The notes: generated by a model not told the origin, from the sequence alone. Shown: positions 37,359 through 45,025, numbered from the stretch's first letter. The stretch is DNA of 64,000 nucleotides from Blautia glucerasea (GCF_013304385.1 NZ_JAAITU010000019.1:1-64000), one strand, 5' to 3'. Numbers and translations: made by a program.

Positions 37359-38066
37359 TTACCTCATACTTTCCAGATATAGTAGATAAGCATTTTTAAA
37401 GGAACTGTATTTTCTGCGTGTCAGATAAGCTGCAATCTGCTGATTCGATAAATGTATGGTGGAATGATCAAAGTCCACAATATGTTCGAAATTAACAATA
37501 AAGCTCCTGTGTGTCTGGAAAAAACTGTTTTTGGGGAGTTGTTCCAGCCAATAATCCATATTATGAATGGAATCAAAATCCTGCCGGGTAGTATGTACAA
37601 TTACTTTTCGTCCCTGTGCTTCTATTGTAATTATCTGTGAAGCAGGAAATGAATATACTCCCTGCTTAGTTTCAACAGGAATTTTGGTAGTAATGGAATT
37701 GTAATATGCTAAGGCGTCTTTCATATTTCGGAAAAAACGCTGCTTGTCCAAAGGTTTGGAAAGATAGCGGAATACATGAAAACGCATTGCTTCATCCAGA
37801 TATTCAGAATATGAGGTCACCACAAAAATAATGACATTTTTGTTTGCTTTTTTTAATTCATTTCCTACATAAATTCCATTCATACCGGGCATTTCAATAT
37901 CCAGAAAAACAATATCTTTTTCGCTTTTCTCAGCCAATAAAGATTCGCCACTGGTAAAGGAAACTAATTCGGGACATTTTAAATGATTTGACTCAAAGTA
38001 GGATTCAATATATTTCTGTAATTGTTCAATTATCAGAGTATCGTCATCACAAATTAAAATACGCAT
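37359..38066 (-). CDS. agrA: AgrA-like LytTR response regulator
   Basis: 235 residues. The receiver domain (1-120) has acidic pocket DDD at 8-10, phospho-acceptor Asp in IVFLDIEMPGMNG, and the conserved Lys in YLSKPLDKQR. The C-terminal LytTR DNA-binding domain follows (about 130-235; FFQTHRSFIVNFEHIVDFD). It should activate the divergent agrD-agrB promoter and its own operon after phosphorylation by AgrC. ATG 38066 is followed downstream by agrC. Confidence 0.88.
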   Translation of the reverse strand: MRILICDDDTLIIEQLQKYIESYFESNHLKCPELVSFTSGESLLAEKSEKDIVFLDIEMPGMNGIYVGNELKKANKNVIIFVVTSYSEYLDEAMRFHVFRYLSKPLDKQRFFRNMKDALAYYNSITTKIPVETKQGVYSFPASQIITIEAQGRKVIVHTTRQDFDSIHNMDYWLEQLPKNSFFQTHRSFIVNFEHIVDFDHSTIHLSNQQIAAYLTRRKYSSFKNAYLLYLESMR

Positions 38067-38288
38067 TTTTGCACCTGGCTTTCTAATGAATGTATATTTA
38101 CATACATCTTATCATATAGAATTTCCAAATGCAAAAAATGCGTATGAAAAGACATTTTAATTACAATTTTGGTTCATTATATGTTTTTGTTTTGTTATTT
38201 CGTTTTACAAGCAGTTCGATAAAGTCTCCGGCATATGATTGTTTATGTGAAAATCAATGACAATCTTTAGGAAAGGAGAGAGGACATT
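38067..38288. promoter_or_regulatory. Divergent agr promoter region
   Basis: 222 AT-rich bases between agrA (minus) and agrD (plus), which must hold both promoters and AgrA sites. A GATTGT/ACAATC dyad lies at about 38237-38265, close to the agrD ribosome site. No exact LytTR consensus repeat was recognised. Confidence 0.5.
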
Positions 38289-38438
38289 ATGAAGAAACGG
38301 GTAACTAAATCGGTTGCAAAAGGGATGAAAGCAGCATTAGATGTTGTGTTACAGACTGAAGCCAACACAGCTTCATGTGCGATTATGTATCAGCCAAAAG
38401 CACCGAAAGAATTAATGAAATACAGGAGAAACAAGTAA
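38289..38438 (+). CDS. agrD: AgrD-like cyclic lactone autoinducer precursor
   Basis: 49 residues starting MKKRVTKSVAKGMKAALDVV, an amphipathic basic leader. The core TASCAIMYQPKAPKEL follows, then a charged tail ending YRRNK. A single Cys followed by hydrophobic residues and the P-K-x-P-KEL block is the pattern of cyclic lactone autoinducer precursors in Clostridia. The mature signal is probably a thiolactone formed from Cys30. It stands directly before agrB; in most agr loci agrB comes first. Confidence 0.82.
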   Translation: MKKRVTKSVAKGMKAALDVVLQTEANTASCAIMYQPKAPKELMKYRRNK

Positions 38439-38458
38439 TGGAAAAATGAGTTGATTGG

Positions 38459-39010
38459 ATGGTCCGGTGTAATGCGATAAACGAGGCGGATAAGGAACTT
38501 TACAAGTATGCATTATATAGTTTTTTTCTATTGGTATCACCACTTATCCTTGCAGGAGGTGTTGGCTTTGGCTTAGGGAGTGTAAAACACGGAGTTGCAC
38601 TTATTTTTCCGTTTATGGTTCTGAGAAAATTTAGTGGTGGTTATCATGCAAAAAATTTGCACACTTGTATTCTTGAATCTGGTTTTCTATTGTTTCTGTG
38701 CATAATGTTATCAATGCATGTGCAATGTGATTTGAAGTTGGCAATAGCTACAGTTATTGCGTCTGTGAGCCTGATTACATTTAGTCCAATAGACAGTGAA
38801 AACAGAAGACTTGATACTAACGAGAAAAGGACATATAAAAAAACAACAGTGTTCTTCGTGATATTGTTTGGGCTGTTAGATATAGCTTTATTCTTGCTGG
38901 GAAAGTACATCTATACAATCTGTTTTTCTGTTGGAATATTACTGACAGCAGGCTTACAAGCACCTTGTATCGTAAAGAAAATGTGTAAATCGACCAAAAA
39001 CAGACTGTAA
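38459..39010 (+). CDS. agrB: AgrB-like peptide-processing membrane protease
   Basis: 183 residues. The catalytic pair is in KFSGGYHAKNLHTCILESG: His in GGYHA and Cys seven residues later, as in AgrB. Four or more membrane helices surround it. It cleaves and cyclises AgrD. The start is uncertain: ATG 38459 lacks a good ribosome site, and upstream in-frame codons (GTT GAT TGG) end at a TGA just 3 codons from ATG 38440, so the annotated N-terminus is slightly shorter than usual. This may be a recent frameshift or a non-standard start. Confidence 0.82.
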   Translation: MVRCNAINEADKELYKYALYSFFLLVSPLILAGGVGFGLGSVKHGVALIFPFMVLRKFSGGYHAKNLHTCILESGFLLFLCIMLSMHVQCDLKLAIATVIASVSLITFSPIDSENRRLDTNEKRTYKKTTVFFVILFGLLDIALFLLGKYIYTICFSVGILLTAGLQAPCIVKKMCKSTKNRL

Positions 39011-39040
39011 ATGTCGTTTGGTGCAAAAGGGGTTGAAATC

Positions 39041-39121
39041 ATGGCAAAAATAAAGATAATAAAGTTTGTCATTGATTTGATCAAAGTTCTTTATTTACAG
39101 TTAATTCAGTTTGTTCATTGA
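39041..39121 (+). CDS. 26-residue amphipathic peptide, delta-toxin/PSM-like
   Basis: ATG 39041 with AAAGGGG 7-13 bases upstream, 30 nt after agrB. The product begins MAKIKIIKFVIDLIKVLYLQ and ends LIQFVH. Charged or polar residues at 5, 8, 12, 15, 23 and 26 fall on one face of a helix and the rest is aliphatic. Length and pattern are those of phenol-soluble modulins and S. aureus delta-toxin, which is also encoded in its agr locus. Sequence identity is not claimed; the resemblance is physical. It may be a quorum-controlled secreted peptide or simply a short membrane peptide. Confidence 0.5.
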   Translation: MAKIKIIKFVIDLIKVLYLQLIQFVH

Positions 39122-39224
39122 AAGGGAGTGGATTCCAATGGGACAATGATAGAATTCTATCACTTTAAATTGAGTAGTTCGGTTCGGAGTAGTTAAACGG
39201 ACATAATGGAGGTAAAAGATTAAA

Positions 39225-39617
39225 ATGACACATAAGAAAGAAGTTGTTTTTAGCTTGTTGTTTGTAATAATGGTGTTATGTACAGGCTGCAGTGATAAAG
39301 ATAATGGAGATACGTCTAAAAATAACAGGACTTCAGGAGAATCATTTGTTCAAGAAGAAACTATTGAGAGTACTGACAATATAGACAATACAGACAATGC
39401 AGACGGCAGCTCGGCACCAACGCCAGAACTGAAAACGCCCCGAACGAAAAAGGAATTGGAAGATGCGCTTGGTACAGTGAATGAGTCGGGAAAATGGACG
39501 CCACCAGCCGGTTCTCATATAGATCCCAAAACAGGTAATATACTGAATAAAGATGGGGTCGTGGTTGGAACTACTCAGGAACCTTATAGTAAAGCGCGTC
39601 CAGGTTCTCAAGGATGA
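39225..39617 (+). CDS. Putative lipoprotein linked to the agr locus
   Basis: 130 residues with AATGGAGGT upstream. The signal sequence is MTHKKEVVFSLLFVIMVL, then CTGC, with Cys22 the likely lipidated residue, although the -3 position is Cys and so atypical. The mature part is acidic, Ser/Thr/Asn rich, then has a basic, Pro/Gly-rich end (WTPPAGSHIDPKTGNIL). No known domain. Its place after agrB suggests an output of the quorum system or a surface factor. Confidence 0.6.
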   Translation: MTHKKEVVFSLLFVIMVLCTGCSDKDNGDTSKNNRTSGESFVQEETIESTDNIDNTDNADGSSAPTPELKTPRTKKELEDALGTVNESGKWTPPAGSHIDPKTGNILNKDGVVVGTTQEPYSKARPGSQG

Positions 39618-39806
39618 TGATATGGTGTAAAAAAAAACAGGAAGCAGTCCTTATGGAATGCGCTTTGTGCCAGTGAAGAGCAGTGGGGTTGCCTGTTCCA
39701 ATAGTGGTATATGGAGAAAAACTGGTCAGACAGGAAGAATGTATACTGATTATGGATCTGGAGACACTGGTACAGGTACTAGTGTGCTGACCGTTTTATA
39801 CTTAGT

Positions 39807-40448
39807 CTAATTATTTTTCACCACCACATCAAATTTAGGATAGAGAGATACCAGCTTAGTTCGGGCATTATCGGTAGTGAACTGCCATTGGATACAGGCG
39901 GTATGTTCATTGCGGTTGCCCTCCCATGCTGCCAACTCCTGACGGAGCAGTACTATGTCCGCAATTCTACGGGACAGACACTGACGTGTCATTACATTAA
40001 GTTCTATTTCGGCAATATCCAGCCAGCTCCCATGTTTGGGAGTGTAATGGATTTCCAGCTTTTTGGCAATCCTGCGGGCTTCCGGAGCTGGAAATGTTTT
40101 GTACAGGGATGAAAGCGCATGGGTGTTCAAATTGTCCATGACAAGTATGATCTTATCTCGGTCAGGGTAACTGACATCCACTAAATACCTGATTTCCTCA
40201 GCCCAGTCAACTGCAGTACGGTGTTCCCGGACACTTACATGCCGTACGCCGCCCAAAGGCTCCACAAATACAAATATGCTGCATAAGCCCTTTCGGACAT
40301 ATTCGGAATCGGTTTTCTGTGTGTCACCTGGGCGCATGGGCAGAGGTTCTCTGGTTTCCCCGAGAAGCTGGTAGGGTTTTTCATCCATGCATACCACTGG
40401 AACTTCAGGGTTATATGGCATTTCATAAATGTCCAGGATATCCGCCAT
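39807..40448 (-). CDS. IS630 transposase, DDE catalytic part (second frame)
   Basis: 213 residues as an isolated frame, but the natural product is fused to the upstream HTH part. The triad is visible as VVCMDEKPY (first D), ILVMDNLNTH (second D) and GSWLDIAEIELNV (final E). Conserved sequence in this frame extends upstream of the ATG (SYWCIPPKENAEFVACMAD), showing the ATG is not the real start. A -1 shift at eight A residues (minus strand, 40526-40519) joins the frames into about 388 residues. Confidence 0.85.
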   Translation of the reverse strand: MADILDIYEMPYNPEVPVVCMDEKPYQLLGETREPLPMRPGDTQKTDSEYVRKGLCSIFVFVEPLGGVRHVSVREHRTAVDWAEEIRYLVDVSYPDRDKIILVMDNLNTHALSSLYKTFPAPEARRIAKKLEIHYTPKHGSWLDIAEIELNVMTRQCLSRRIADIVLLRQELAAWEGNRNEHTACIQWQFTTDNARTKLVSLYPKFDVVVKNN

Positions 40449-40453
40449 GCAGG

Positions 40454-40972
40454 CTACAAATTCTGCGTTTTCTTTTGGAGGGATACACCAGTAGGAGTTT
40501 TTGTGAGGTCGAAGTTCATTTTTTTTAATGTTTCCCGTATGGTTTCCCTTCCAACCGGAATATCAAGCTCAACACGGGCTTTTTCCTCCAGTAGCCGGAT
40601 CGTCCAGCGGGAATGTCCCTCCGGGACAGGGCCGCAAGCCATCTGGATAATACGTGTTTCGGTACGTCCATCCATTTTACGGAGCGCAGCGCTGGAATTG
40701 GGGCTGATATTGTAACGGACAATATTCGTTATGCCATTTTTGACATAAGACTGGACGATATTAGTTATAGTGGCAGGGCAGACTGCATAACTGCGGGCAA
40801 TCTGGGAATGGGTAAGCCCGGTTCCCTGTTCTTCGTCCAGTTCAAGCAGTATCTGACACCGTTTTAAAACAGTTTTACAAGTCTTTTTGTTACGGATAGT
40901 CTTTTGAAGTGCTGCTCTTTCATCATCGCTGAGCTTAATAATATAAGTCTTAGGTCTTGCCATAGTCGCCAC
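40454..40972 (-). CDS. IS630 transposase, HTH part (first frame)
   Basis: 172 residues beginning MATMARPKTYIIKLSDDERA, with paired helix-turn-helix domains (LTHSQIARSYAVCPATITNI and a winged domain with RWTIRLLEE) that bind the terminal repeats. After ETLKKMNFD the sequence loses family similarity because the catalytic frame lies at -1. The A8 run just there makes an A-AAA-AAA slippery site likely. Alternatively the run could be a disabling mutation. Confidence 0.82.
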   Translation of the reverse strand: MATMARPKTYIIKLSDDERAALQKTIRNKKTCKTVLKRCQILLELDEEQGTGLTHSQIARSYAVCPATITNIVQSYVKNGITNIVRYNISPNSSAALRKMDGRTETRIIQMACGPVPEGHSRWTIRLLEEKARVELDIPVGRETIRETLKKMNFDLTKTPTGVSLQKKTQNL

Positions 40973-41159
40973 CGCCGTTTCTTTTTATTGTAACATGGAA
41001 TAGCAATATATGGAAGAATTATTTGGCTAAGTATAAAACGGTCAGCACACTAGGTATTTAGGTGCAAGAATTGATGACGATTATTATCCGAGTAATGGTT
41101 ATACATCTACTTATATGAGGTGCTATTGTAGCGCCGTTTTACATAGGTGAGGGAAAATA

Positions 41160-41231
41160 ATGAAGCGGAAAAGGTTTTTAGTAGGATTTGTATTGGTGGG
41201 AGTTATATTCGGTGATATCAAGTCATTATAA
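41160..41231 (+). CDS. Short signal-like peptide, possibly frameshifted
   Basis: 23 residues, MKRKRFLVGFVLVGVIFGDI then KSL, behind GTGAGGG. It looks like a signal peptide with no mature part. A different frame continues from about 41218 as SSHYKEDIDILCDVVYGVKK to a stop near 41300, so a one-base shift would create an exported peptide of about 46 residues. Either a broken gene or a short membrane peptide. Confidence 0.35.
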   Translation: MKRKRFLVGFVLVGVIFGDIKSL

Positions 41232-41324
41232 AGAGGATATTGATATTTTATGTGATGTTGTATATGGGGTTAAGAAAGGAATGTTGAAAAAAATCAGATA
41301 AAAAGAAATGTATCGTGAGGAGTG

Positions 41325-41759
41325 ATGAATATAGGAAAAGTATTACTGATATTTTTTGAAGGAAACGAAGAAAAGGTAATAGATTCTATTATTTCAGTCT
41401 TAGGCGTTGGTAGAGAGAAATTTGCATTTCAACAAATGTATTCGAACTCAGAAGTGAATTACAAAGATATAATTTTTGATTTTAAGCGACGAGAGGTTGT
41501 TAAAAGTAATGAAGAAAAGAAATTTACATATACAGAGTTTGAAATCCTCCAGCTTCTCGCTCAAAATCCCGGCAGGGTATTCAGTAAGGAGCAGATATAC
41601 GATATTGTTTGGAATGAACCGTATTCTGGAGATTACAATATTGTGATGAGCCATATCAGCCATATTCGGGAAAAAATAGAGGATGATCCGAGTCATCCGG
41701 TCTATATTCAGACTGTGTGGGGAGTTGGTTATAAGTTTAATGAAAAAATGTGTGAATAA
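41325..41759 (+). CDS. Winged-helix (OmpR-type) regulator without receiver domain
   Basis: 144 residues from ATG 41325 (GTG 41322 possible; GTGAGGA upstream). Residues about 65-144 are a Trans_reg_C winged helix: YTEFEILQLLAQNPGRVFSK, then EPYSGDYNIVMSHISHIREK and IQTVWGVGYKF. Instead of a phospho-receiver domain there are only some 60 residues starting IGKVLLIFFEGNEEKVID. No histidine kinase gene is adjacent. A paralogue with the same layout occurs at 58591-58953. It probably binds DNA constitutively or responds to something other than phosphorylation. Confidence 0.75.
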   Translation: MNIGKVLLIFFEGNEEKVIDSIISVLGVGREKFAFQQMYSNSEVNYKDIIFDFKRREVVKSNEEKKFTYTEFEILQLLAQNPGRVFSKEQIYDIVWNEPYSGDYNIVMSHISHIREKIEDDPSHPVYIQTVWGVGYKFNEKMCE

Positions 41760-41870
41760 TTAAATCAGATCCAGTGTTGTGTGACTGTCAAAAAATGATA
41801 GATATTTCTGATGGTTCGTGGTATGATAAAGACAGAAACATGAGTGCTATTTTAAGAAAGGGTGATGGTT

Positions 41871-42029
41871 ATGGCATTGGCACAGGCAACGAAATCCCGT
41901 GAAACAACTTATACGATCAACGATGCAATGGATGTCCTTCTGTCAAAGCTGGATGAAGCCATTGACGATATGGAAAATGGCAGAGTGCAGACAGTGGAAG
42001 AAGCATGGGCAGAAATTGATGCAGTATAA
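41871..42029 (+). CDS. Type II antitoxin (RelB-like partner)
   Basis: 52 residues, MALAQATKSRETTYTINDAM onward, acidic and helical, with TVEEAWAEIDAV at the end. Ribosome site AAGGGTGATGG is close upstream. It precedes a RelE/ParE toxin by 9 nt, the usual antitoxin-first order. No DNA-binding fold is obvious; it neutralises the toxin and may help autoregulate. Confidence 0.65.
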   Translation: MALAQATKSRETTYTINDAMDVLLSKLDEAIDDMENGRVQTVEEAWAEIDAV

Positions 42030-42038
42030 GGGGTACGG

Positions 42039-42380
42039 ATGGAAAACAAAAAATACAAAGTTGTCATTGCCCAGAGCGGCAAGCTGGATGTGAAAGAAAA
42101 AAAGAAATATATCCTTCAGCAATTTAAGTACCGGGAATATGCAGAAAACTTTTCCAAAAAGATTAAAAAAGCGGTTCTTGCACTTGATACACTTCCGACC
42201 GGGTATAATACAACAGGCTTCCGGTATCGTGGTTATGATATTTACATGAAACCGTGTGAATCCTATCTGCTGTTTTATACCGTGGATGAAGCAGTGAAAA
42301 CAGTTACAGTTCTGCGTGTCATGCAGGATGGAATGGACTGGCAGTATATCATCAATCGGTGGCTGCGGGAAAACGCATAG
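42039..42380 (+). CDS. RelE/ParE-family toxin
   Basis: 113 residues with the RelE/ParE fold pattern: KVVIAQSGKLDVKEKKKYIL, a central RYRGYDIYMKPCESYLLFYT and the closing VTVLRVMQDGMDWQYII. This family cuts mRNA on the ribosome or blocks gyrase; which one cannot be told here. Together with the preceding antitoxin it likely stabilises the mobilizable element in its host. Confidence 0.78.
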   Translation: MENKKYKVVIAQSGKLDVKEKKKYILQQFKYREYAENFSKKIKKAVLALDTLPTGYNTTGFRYRGYDIYMKPCESYLLFYTVDEAVKTVTVLRVMQDGMDWQYIINRWLRENA

Positions 42381-42402
42381 GATATACAAAAAGATTATAG
42401 TG

Positions 42403-42441
42403 ACAGGCAGTATTCAAACAGATTGGGTACCGCCTGTTTTT
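42403..42441 (+). terminator. Terminator after toxin-antitoxin operon
   Basis: ACAGGC (42403-42408) pairs with GCCTGT (42432-42437), followed by TTTT. The loop is long (23 nt), so strength is moderate. Confidence 0.5.
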
Positions 42442-42598
42442 ATGTCCGCTGAAAACAGATGGACAGCAGAAGAAAAATATTAGAAAATAACGGACAGATT
42501 GTGAAATTTAAAAGAGAAAAAACTTTTTCAAAAATATTCAAAAATATTGGAACATTTTAATGGGACTTCTGCCATGTATCAGTAGGGGGTGATTTTGG

Positions 42599-43558
42599 AT
42601 GAAAGATGTAAAAGAACAGAAGCAGAATGACAATGGAGAAATCATTGAAATGAAGCAGGGACAGGTGATAAAAATTCCAAAGAACGGCGGCAAAGCATGG
42701 CTGACATTATTCTATAGTCTGCCGCAGGAGTTTGTCAGCAAACGTCTTGTTTATCTGAACTTACCACGCTGCCCTTATGAGGTGCTGCGGACGGATAAAT
42801 ATGACAGTCTGATAAAGGATGATACATTTCTGGAACTGGTCTGGGATTGTGTGGCATGGAGCGCATGGCAGTATTTTGAAATACCGTATCAAAATGGAAG
42901 TGGTTACCGGGAAATACCGGGCAGTCCGGCACAGTATTCCGGGGACTTCCCTTTGTGGAGGCTCTCTTACTCTATGCTGCCGCTTCTACGTGACAAATTT
43001 GAGGTCAGTGGATTTTCTTTCCAGCAGCTTTACAACGTGCCGGAAGGAACAGAACTTCCGTGGCTCACTTATCAGCAGTTTGGCAATCTGATCGGTACCC
43101 TTGTACCTGAAATTATACAAGAACAGAACTGGCAGCCGATGATTGATGAAATCTGGAACAACCGAACCCTTGAGGACTTCGATAAAAGGGGAAGTCAGGT
43201 AAAGCTGGACTTCATGCGTTCGTGGGGACACAGCCGTTCCAGAAAAAAGACGGTATCCATAGAGCAGCTTGCAGAGGAAGCAGAAGAAAATGGCACAGAC
43301 TTTGATATTCCGGATACGAGGAGTGAGTTTGAAAACTCGGTGCTGTCAGAACTTCAGATTGCGGAGTTTGCCGCAAGGTTTTCCGGGCGTGATAAGAAGA
43401 TTTTGGAAATGAAAATGGAGGGGCATACGGCACAGGAGATTGCGGAAGCTGTAGGCTATCAGACACACAGTGCGGTGCTGAAAAGAATCCGTCATATTGC
43501 AGACTGTTATGAGGATTTTATCTCAGAAGAATATCAGAAATATCTGGAAACATTCTAA
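42599..43558 (+). CDS. Sigma-70 region 4-like HTH protein of the mobilizable element
   Basis: 319 residues; AGGGGGTGATTTTGG precedes ATG 42599. The N-terminal 230 residues are unlike known sigma domains (Trp/Tyr-rich, AWLTLFYSLPQEFVSKRLVY). The C-terminal 60 residues read as sigma region 4 HTH: FSGRDKKILEMKMEGHTAQE then IAEAVGYQTHSAVLKRIRHI. Such proteins often precede excisionase genes in Firmicute mobilizable elements and may act as activators. Leader sequence similar to that of the next gene suggests joint control. Confidence 0.6.
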   Translation: MKDVKEQKQNDNGEIIEMKQGQVIKIPKNGGKAWLTLFYSLPQEFVSKRLVYLNLPRCPYEVLRTDKYDSLIKDDTFLELVWDCVAWSAWQYFEIPYQNGSGYREIPGSPAQYSGDFPLWRLSYSMLPLLRDKFEVSGFSFQQLYNVPEGTELPWLTYQQFGNLIGTLVPEIIQEQNWQPMIDEIWNNRTLEDFDKRGSQVKLDFMRSWGHSRSRKKTVSIEQLAEEAEENGTDFDIPDTRSEFENSVLSELQIAEFAARFSGRDKKILEMKMEGHTAQEIAEAVGYQTHSAVLKRIRHIADCYEDFISEEYQKYLETF

Positions 43559-43633
43559 TCCATCCATCCCATCGGCGGCTATCCTTACGATAGCTGCTTT
43601 CTTTTACCCATTTTCGGACAGGGGGTGATTTTT

Positions 43634-43882
43634 GTGGGGAAAGAATTATTTGAAACGCTGCCGGACGTGCTGGATGCAAAACTGCTGGCATCGGCCCTTT
43701 CTATTTCAAAGGCAGGAGCGTATCAGCTATTGAACCGTCCGGATTTTCCAACCTTGCAGGTGGGAGGGCGGAAACTTGTCACAAAGCAGAAGCTGGCTTT
43801 GTGGATGGAACAGCATACAAATACAGCAGAACAGGCGGGAGCCGGAAAGGAGAAAAAAGCAGATGAAACTGACAAAGTATGA
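43634..43882 (+). CDS. Excisionase-like helix-turn-helix protein
   Basis: 82 residues from GTG 43634, spaced like the previous gene from AGGGGGTGATTTT. The MerR/Xis-type winged helix is DAKLLASALSISKAGAYQLL then NRPDFPTLQVGGRKLV and an alanine-rich tail. Proteins of this shape bend DNA at attachment sites and favour excision, or act as small regulators. The next gene overlaps by 20 bp. Confidence 0.6.
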   Translation: MGKELFETLPDVLDAKLLASALSISKAGAYQLLNRPDFPTLQVGGRKLVTKQKLALWMEQHTNTAEQAGAGKEKKADETDKV

Positions 43883-44153
43883 GCAGGAAACGATTATCAA
43901 TTTTAATAACGATGAACAGGAAGCCAGTATTTATACAGCCAGCCCGCAGATGATGCGAAAACTGGATGCACTGGCTGCAGCTTATCCGGAGCATTACCGG
44001 GTGGTAGGGCAGACCGAAGTGAGTAAAACCTATTCCTGTGAAAAACACCTCATCAATCTTCGGAAACCGAGAAAGCAGAATGAGGAACACAGCCAATGGG
44101 CAAGGCAGAGGATGCAGAAAATGAACCGCCATAAAAATGCGGGGAATTTGTGA
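43863..44153 (+). CDS. Conserved hypothetical mobile-element protein
   Basis: 96 residues from ATG 43863, with AAAGGAG in the upstream gene. The pattern EQETIINFNNDEQEASIYTA then MMRKLDALAAAYPEHYRVVG and a basic C-terminus is common in Clostridial mobilizable elements, but no function is known to me. It is soluble, and its position beside the excisionase-like gene suggests a role in element control. Confidence 0.6.
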   Translation: MKLTKYEQETIINFNNDEQEASIYTASPQMMRKLDALAAAYPEHYRVVGQTEVSKTYSCEKHLINLRKPRKQNEEHSQWARQRMQKMNRHKNAGNL

Positions 44154-44340
44154 AAGAACCGCACCACAGAGGTGACAGCTCTGTGTCAGGAAGAAAGCTG
44201 TCCGTGAAAATACGGAAATTAAGAAAAATAGAAAACCAAATGGCAGGAGAGCGGCTATGGACATGGAAAAGGTTCAGGCTGTTTTTTTATGCCATAAAAT
44301 AAAAAATCAAACAGAAAAATGAGAAAAGGAGTATAAACAC
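44154..44340 (+). other. Intergenic leader with hairpin and tiny ORF
   Basis: 187 bases without a firm gene. A perfect 7-bp stem CACAGAG/CTCTGTG lies at 44165-44185. A 21-residue frame (MDMEKVQAVFLCHKIKNQTE) runs from ATG 44256 to 44321 behind AGGAGAG; it may be translated but resembles nothing known. Confidence 0.35.
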
Positions 44341-44748
44341 ATGATAAAAAACAGGAATGAAACCAGTGCTGCAATGGATAAGGCACTGAAAAATCTGGAA
44401 CAGGCAAAGGCAAGATATGAGGCAGAGCGCAAAAAGGAGAATGAGAAACGCAGGAAAGCACAGAACCATCATAAATATCTGATGGGCGGCATTGTTGCAA
44501 AGTATTTCCCGGAATGTTATCAGTATGAAGAAAAAGAACTGAATGTGATCTTGTCAGCGGCTCTTGCTTCGGCAGAGTGCAGGCAGGCGGTGGAAAACGT
44601 AAAAAGGATGGAGAAAAATGCGGATGACATGGAAGATGAAAAAGACAGAAACGGCGGTCACGCCGATGAAACAAAGACAAAAGAAAACAGCGGCGGATAC
44701 GCCAATTCAAAAGATTTTGCGGGTGGCAGTTTTTCGCAGGGAGTGTAA
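44341..44748 (+). CDS. DUF3847 family protein
   Basis: 135 residues. An N-terminal coiled coil (KALKNLEQAKARYEAERKKE) is followed by GGIVAKYFPECYQYEEKELN, the core of DUF3847, and a low-complexity acidic/Gly tail. These proteins sit directly before MobA/MobL relaxases, with the oriT-like region between, and probably act as relaxosome accessory (MobC-like) factors. That role is inferred from position and size. Confidence 0.72.
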   Translation: MIKNRNETSAAMDKALKNLEQAKARYEAERKKENEKRRKAQNHHKYLMGGIVAKYFPECYQYEEKELNVILSAALASAECRQAVENVKRMEKNADDMEDEKDRNGGHADETKTKENSGGYANSKDFAGGSFSQGV

Positions 44749-44772
44749 GCAGTATCTCCGGGAGTATGGGTT

Positions 44773-44897
44773 CACCCCAGTTATGGGGTGCGCACAGATA
44801 GACCACACTCCGTATGGTCTTGTGCGCTCTCCGAGGGCACCTGCGGTGGGCGTTGCCTGCCTTGCACCAGTCAAGAGGGGAAATAACCTTTCCCCTC
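44773..44897 (+). other. Candidate origin of transfer (oriT)
   Basis: Non-coding stretch just before the relaxase gene with three nested dyads. CACCCC/GGGGTG is at 44773-44790. A bulged 13-bp repeat pairs GCGCACA (bulge GAT) AGACCA at 44790-44805 with TGGTCTTGTGCGC at 44815-44827. GAGGGGAAA/TTTCCCCTC is at 44875-44897. A hairpin of this kind upstream of a MobL relaxase is the usual oriT layout. The nick site is not identifiable by eye. Confidence 0.55.
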
Positions 44898-45025
44898 CGT
44901 CCGCTGCGCTTCCTACCCCTTTGTATCCTTTGCATCTGCCCGTAACCCGGAAAAAACACCCGGCTTTCGTCCATCTGCAAAGGCTTTTCTTGCTGCCCTC
45001 TATTTTACGGTAAGGGAGGAACTTT

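Larger units (their letters stand above)
39782..41050 (-). mobile_element. IS630-family insertion sequence
   Basis: 1269-bp insertion sequence flanked by TA target duplications at 39780-39781 and 41051-41052. The ends match perfectly for 24 bases (39782-39805 against 41027-41050), starting GTGTGCTGACCGTTT. It encodes a two-frame DDE transposase on the minus strand. The TA duplication and DDE motifs identify the IS630/Tc1/mariner superfamily. It is nested inside the serine-recombinase element. Confidence 0.92.
39658..41150 (+). pseudogene. 73-residue ORF interrupted by IS630 copy
   Basis: ATG 39658 to TA 39780-39781, resuming at 41053 and ending at TGA 41150. Joined with a single TA, the frame is open for 73 codons: it begins MRFVPVKSSGVACSNSGIW and ends YMRCYCSAVLHR. 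It is rich in Gly, Ser, Thr and Tyr, with three Cys and no signal peptide. Its start lacks a strong ribosome site and an in-frame TAA lies 9 codons upstream, so the original gene may have been longer. Function unknown. Confidence 0.45.

Noticed and set aside
44255-44980. Long minus-strand ORF (241 codons)
   Set aside because: Antisense to DUF3847 and the oriT region, rich in Cys/Pro/His, typical of a shadow frame.
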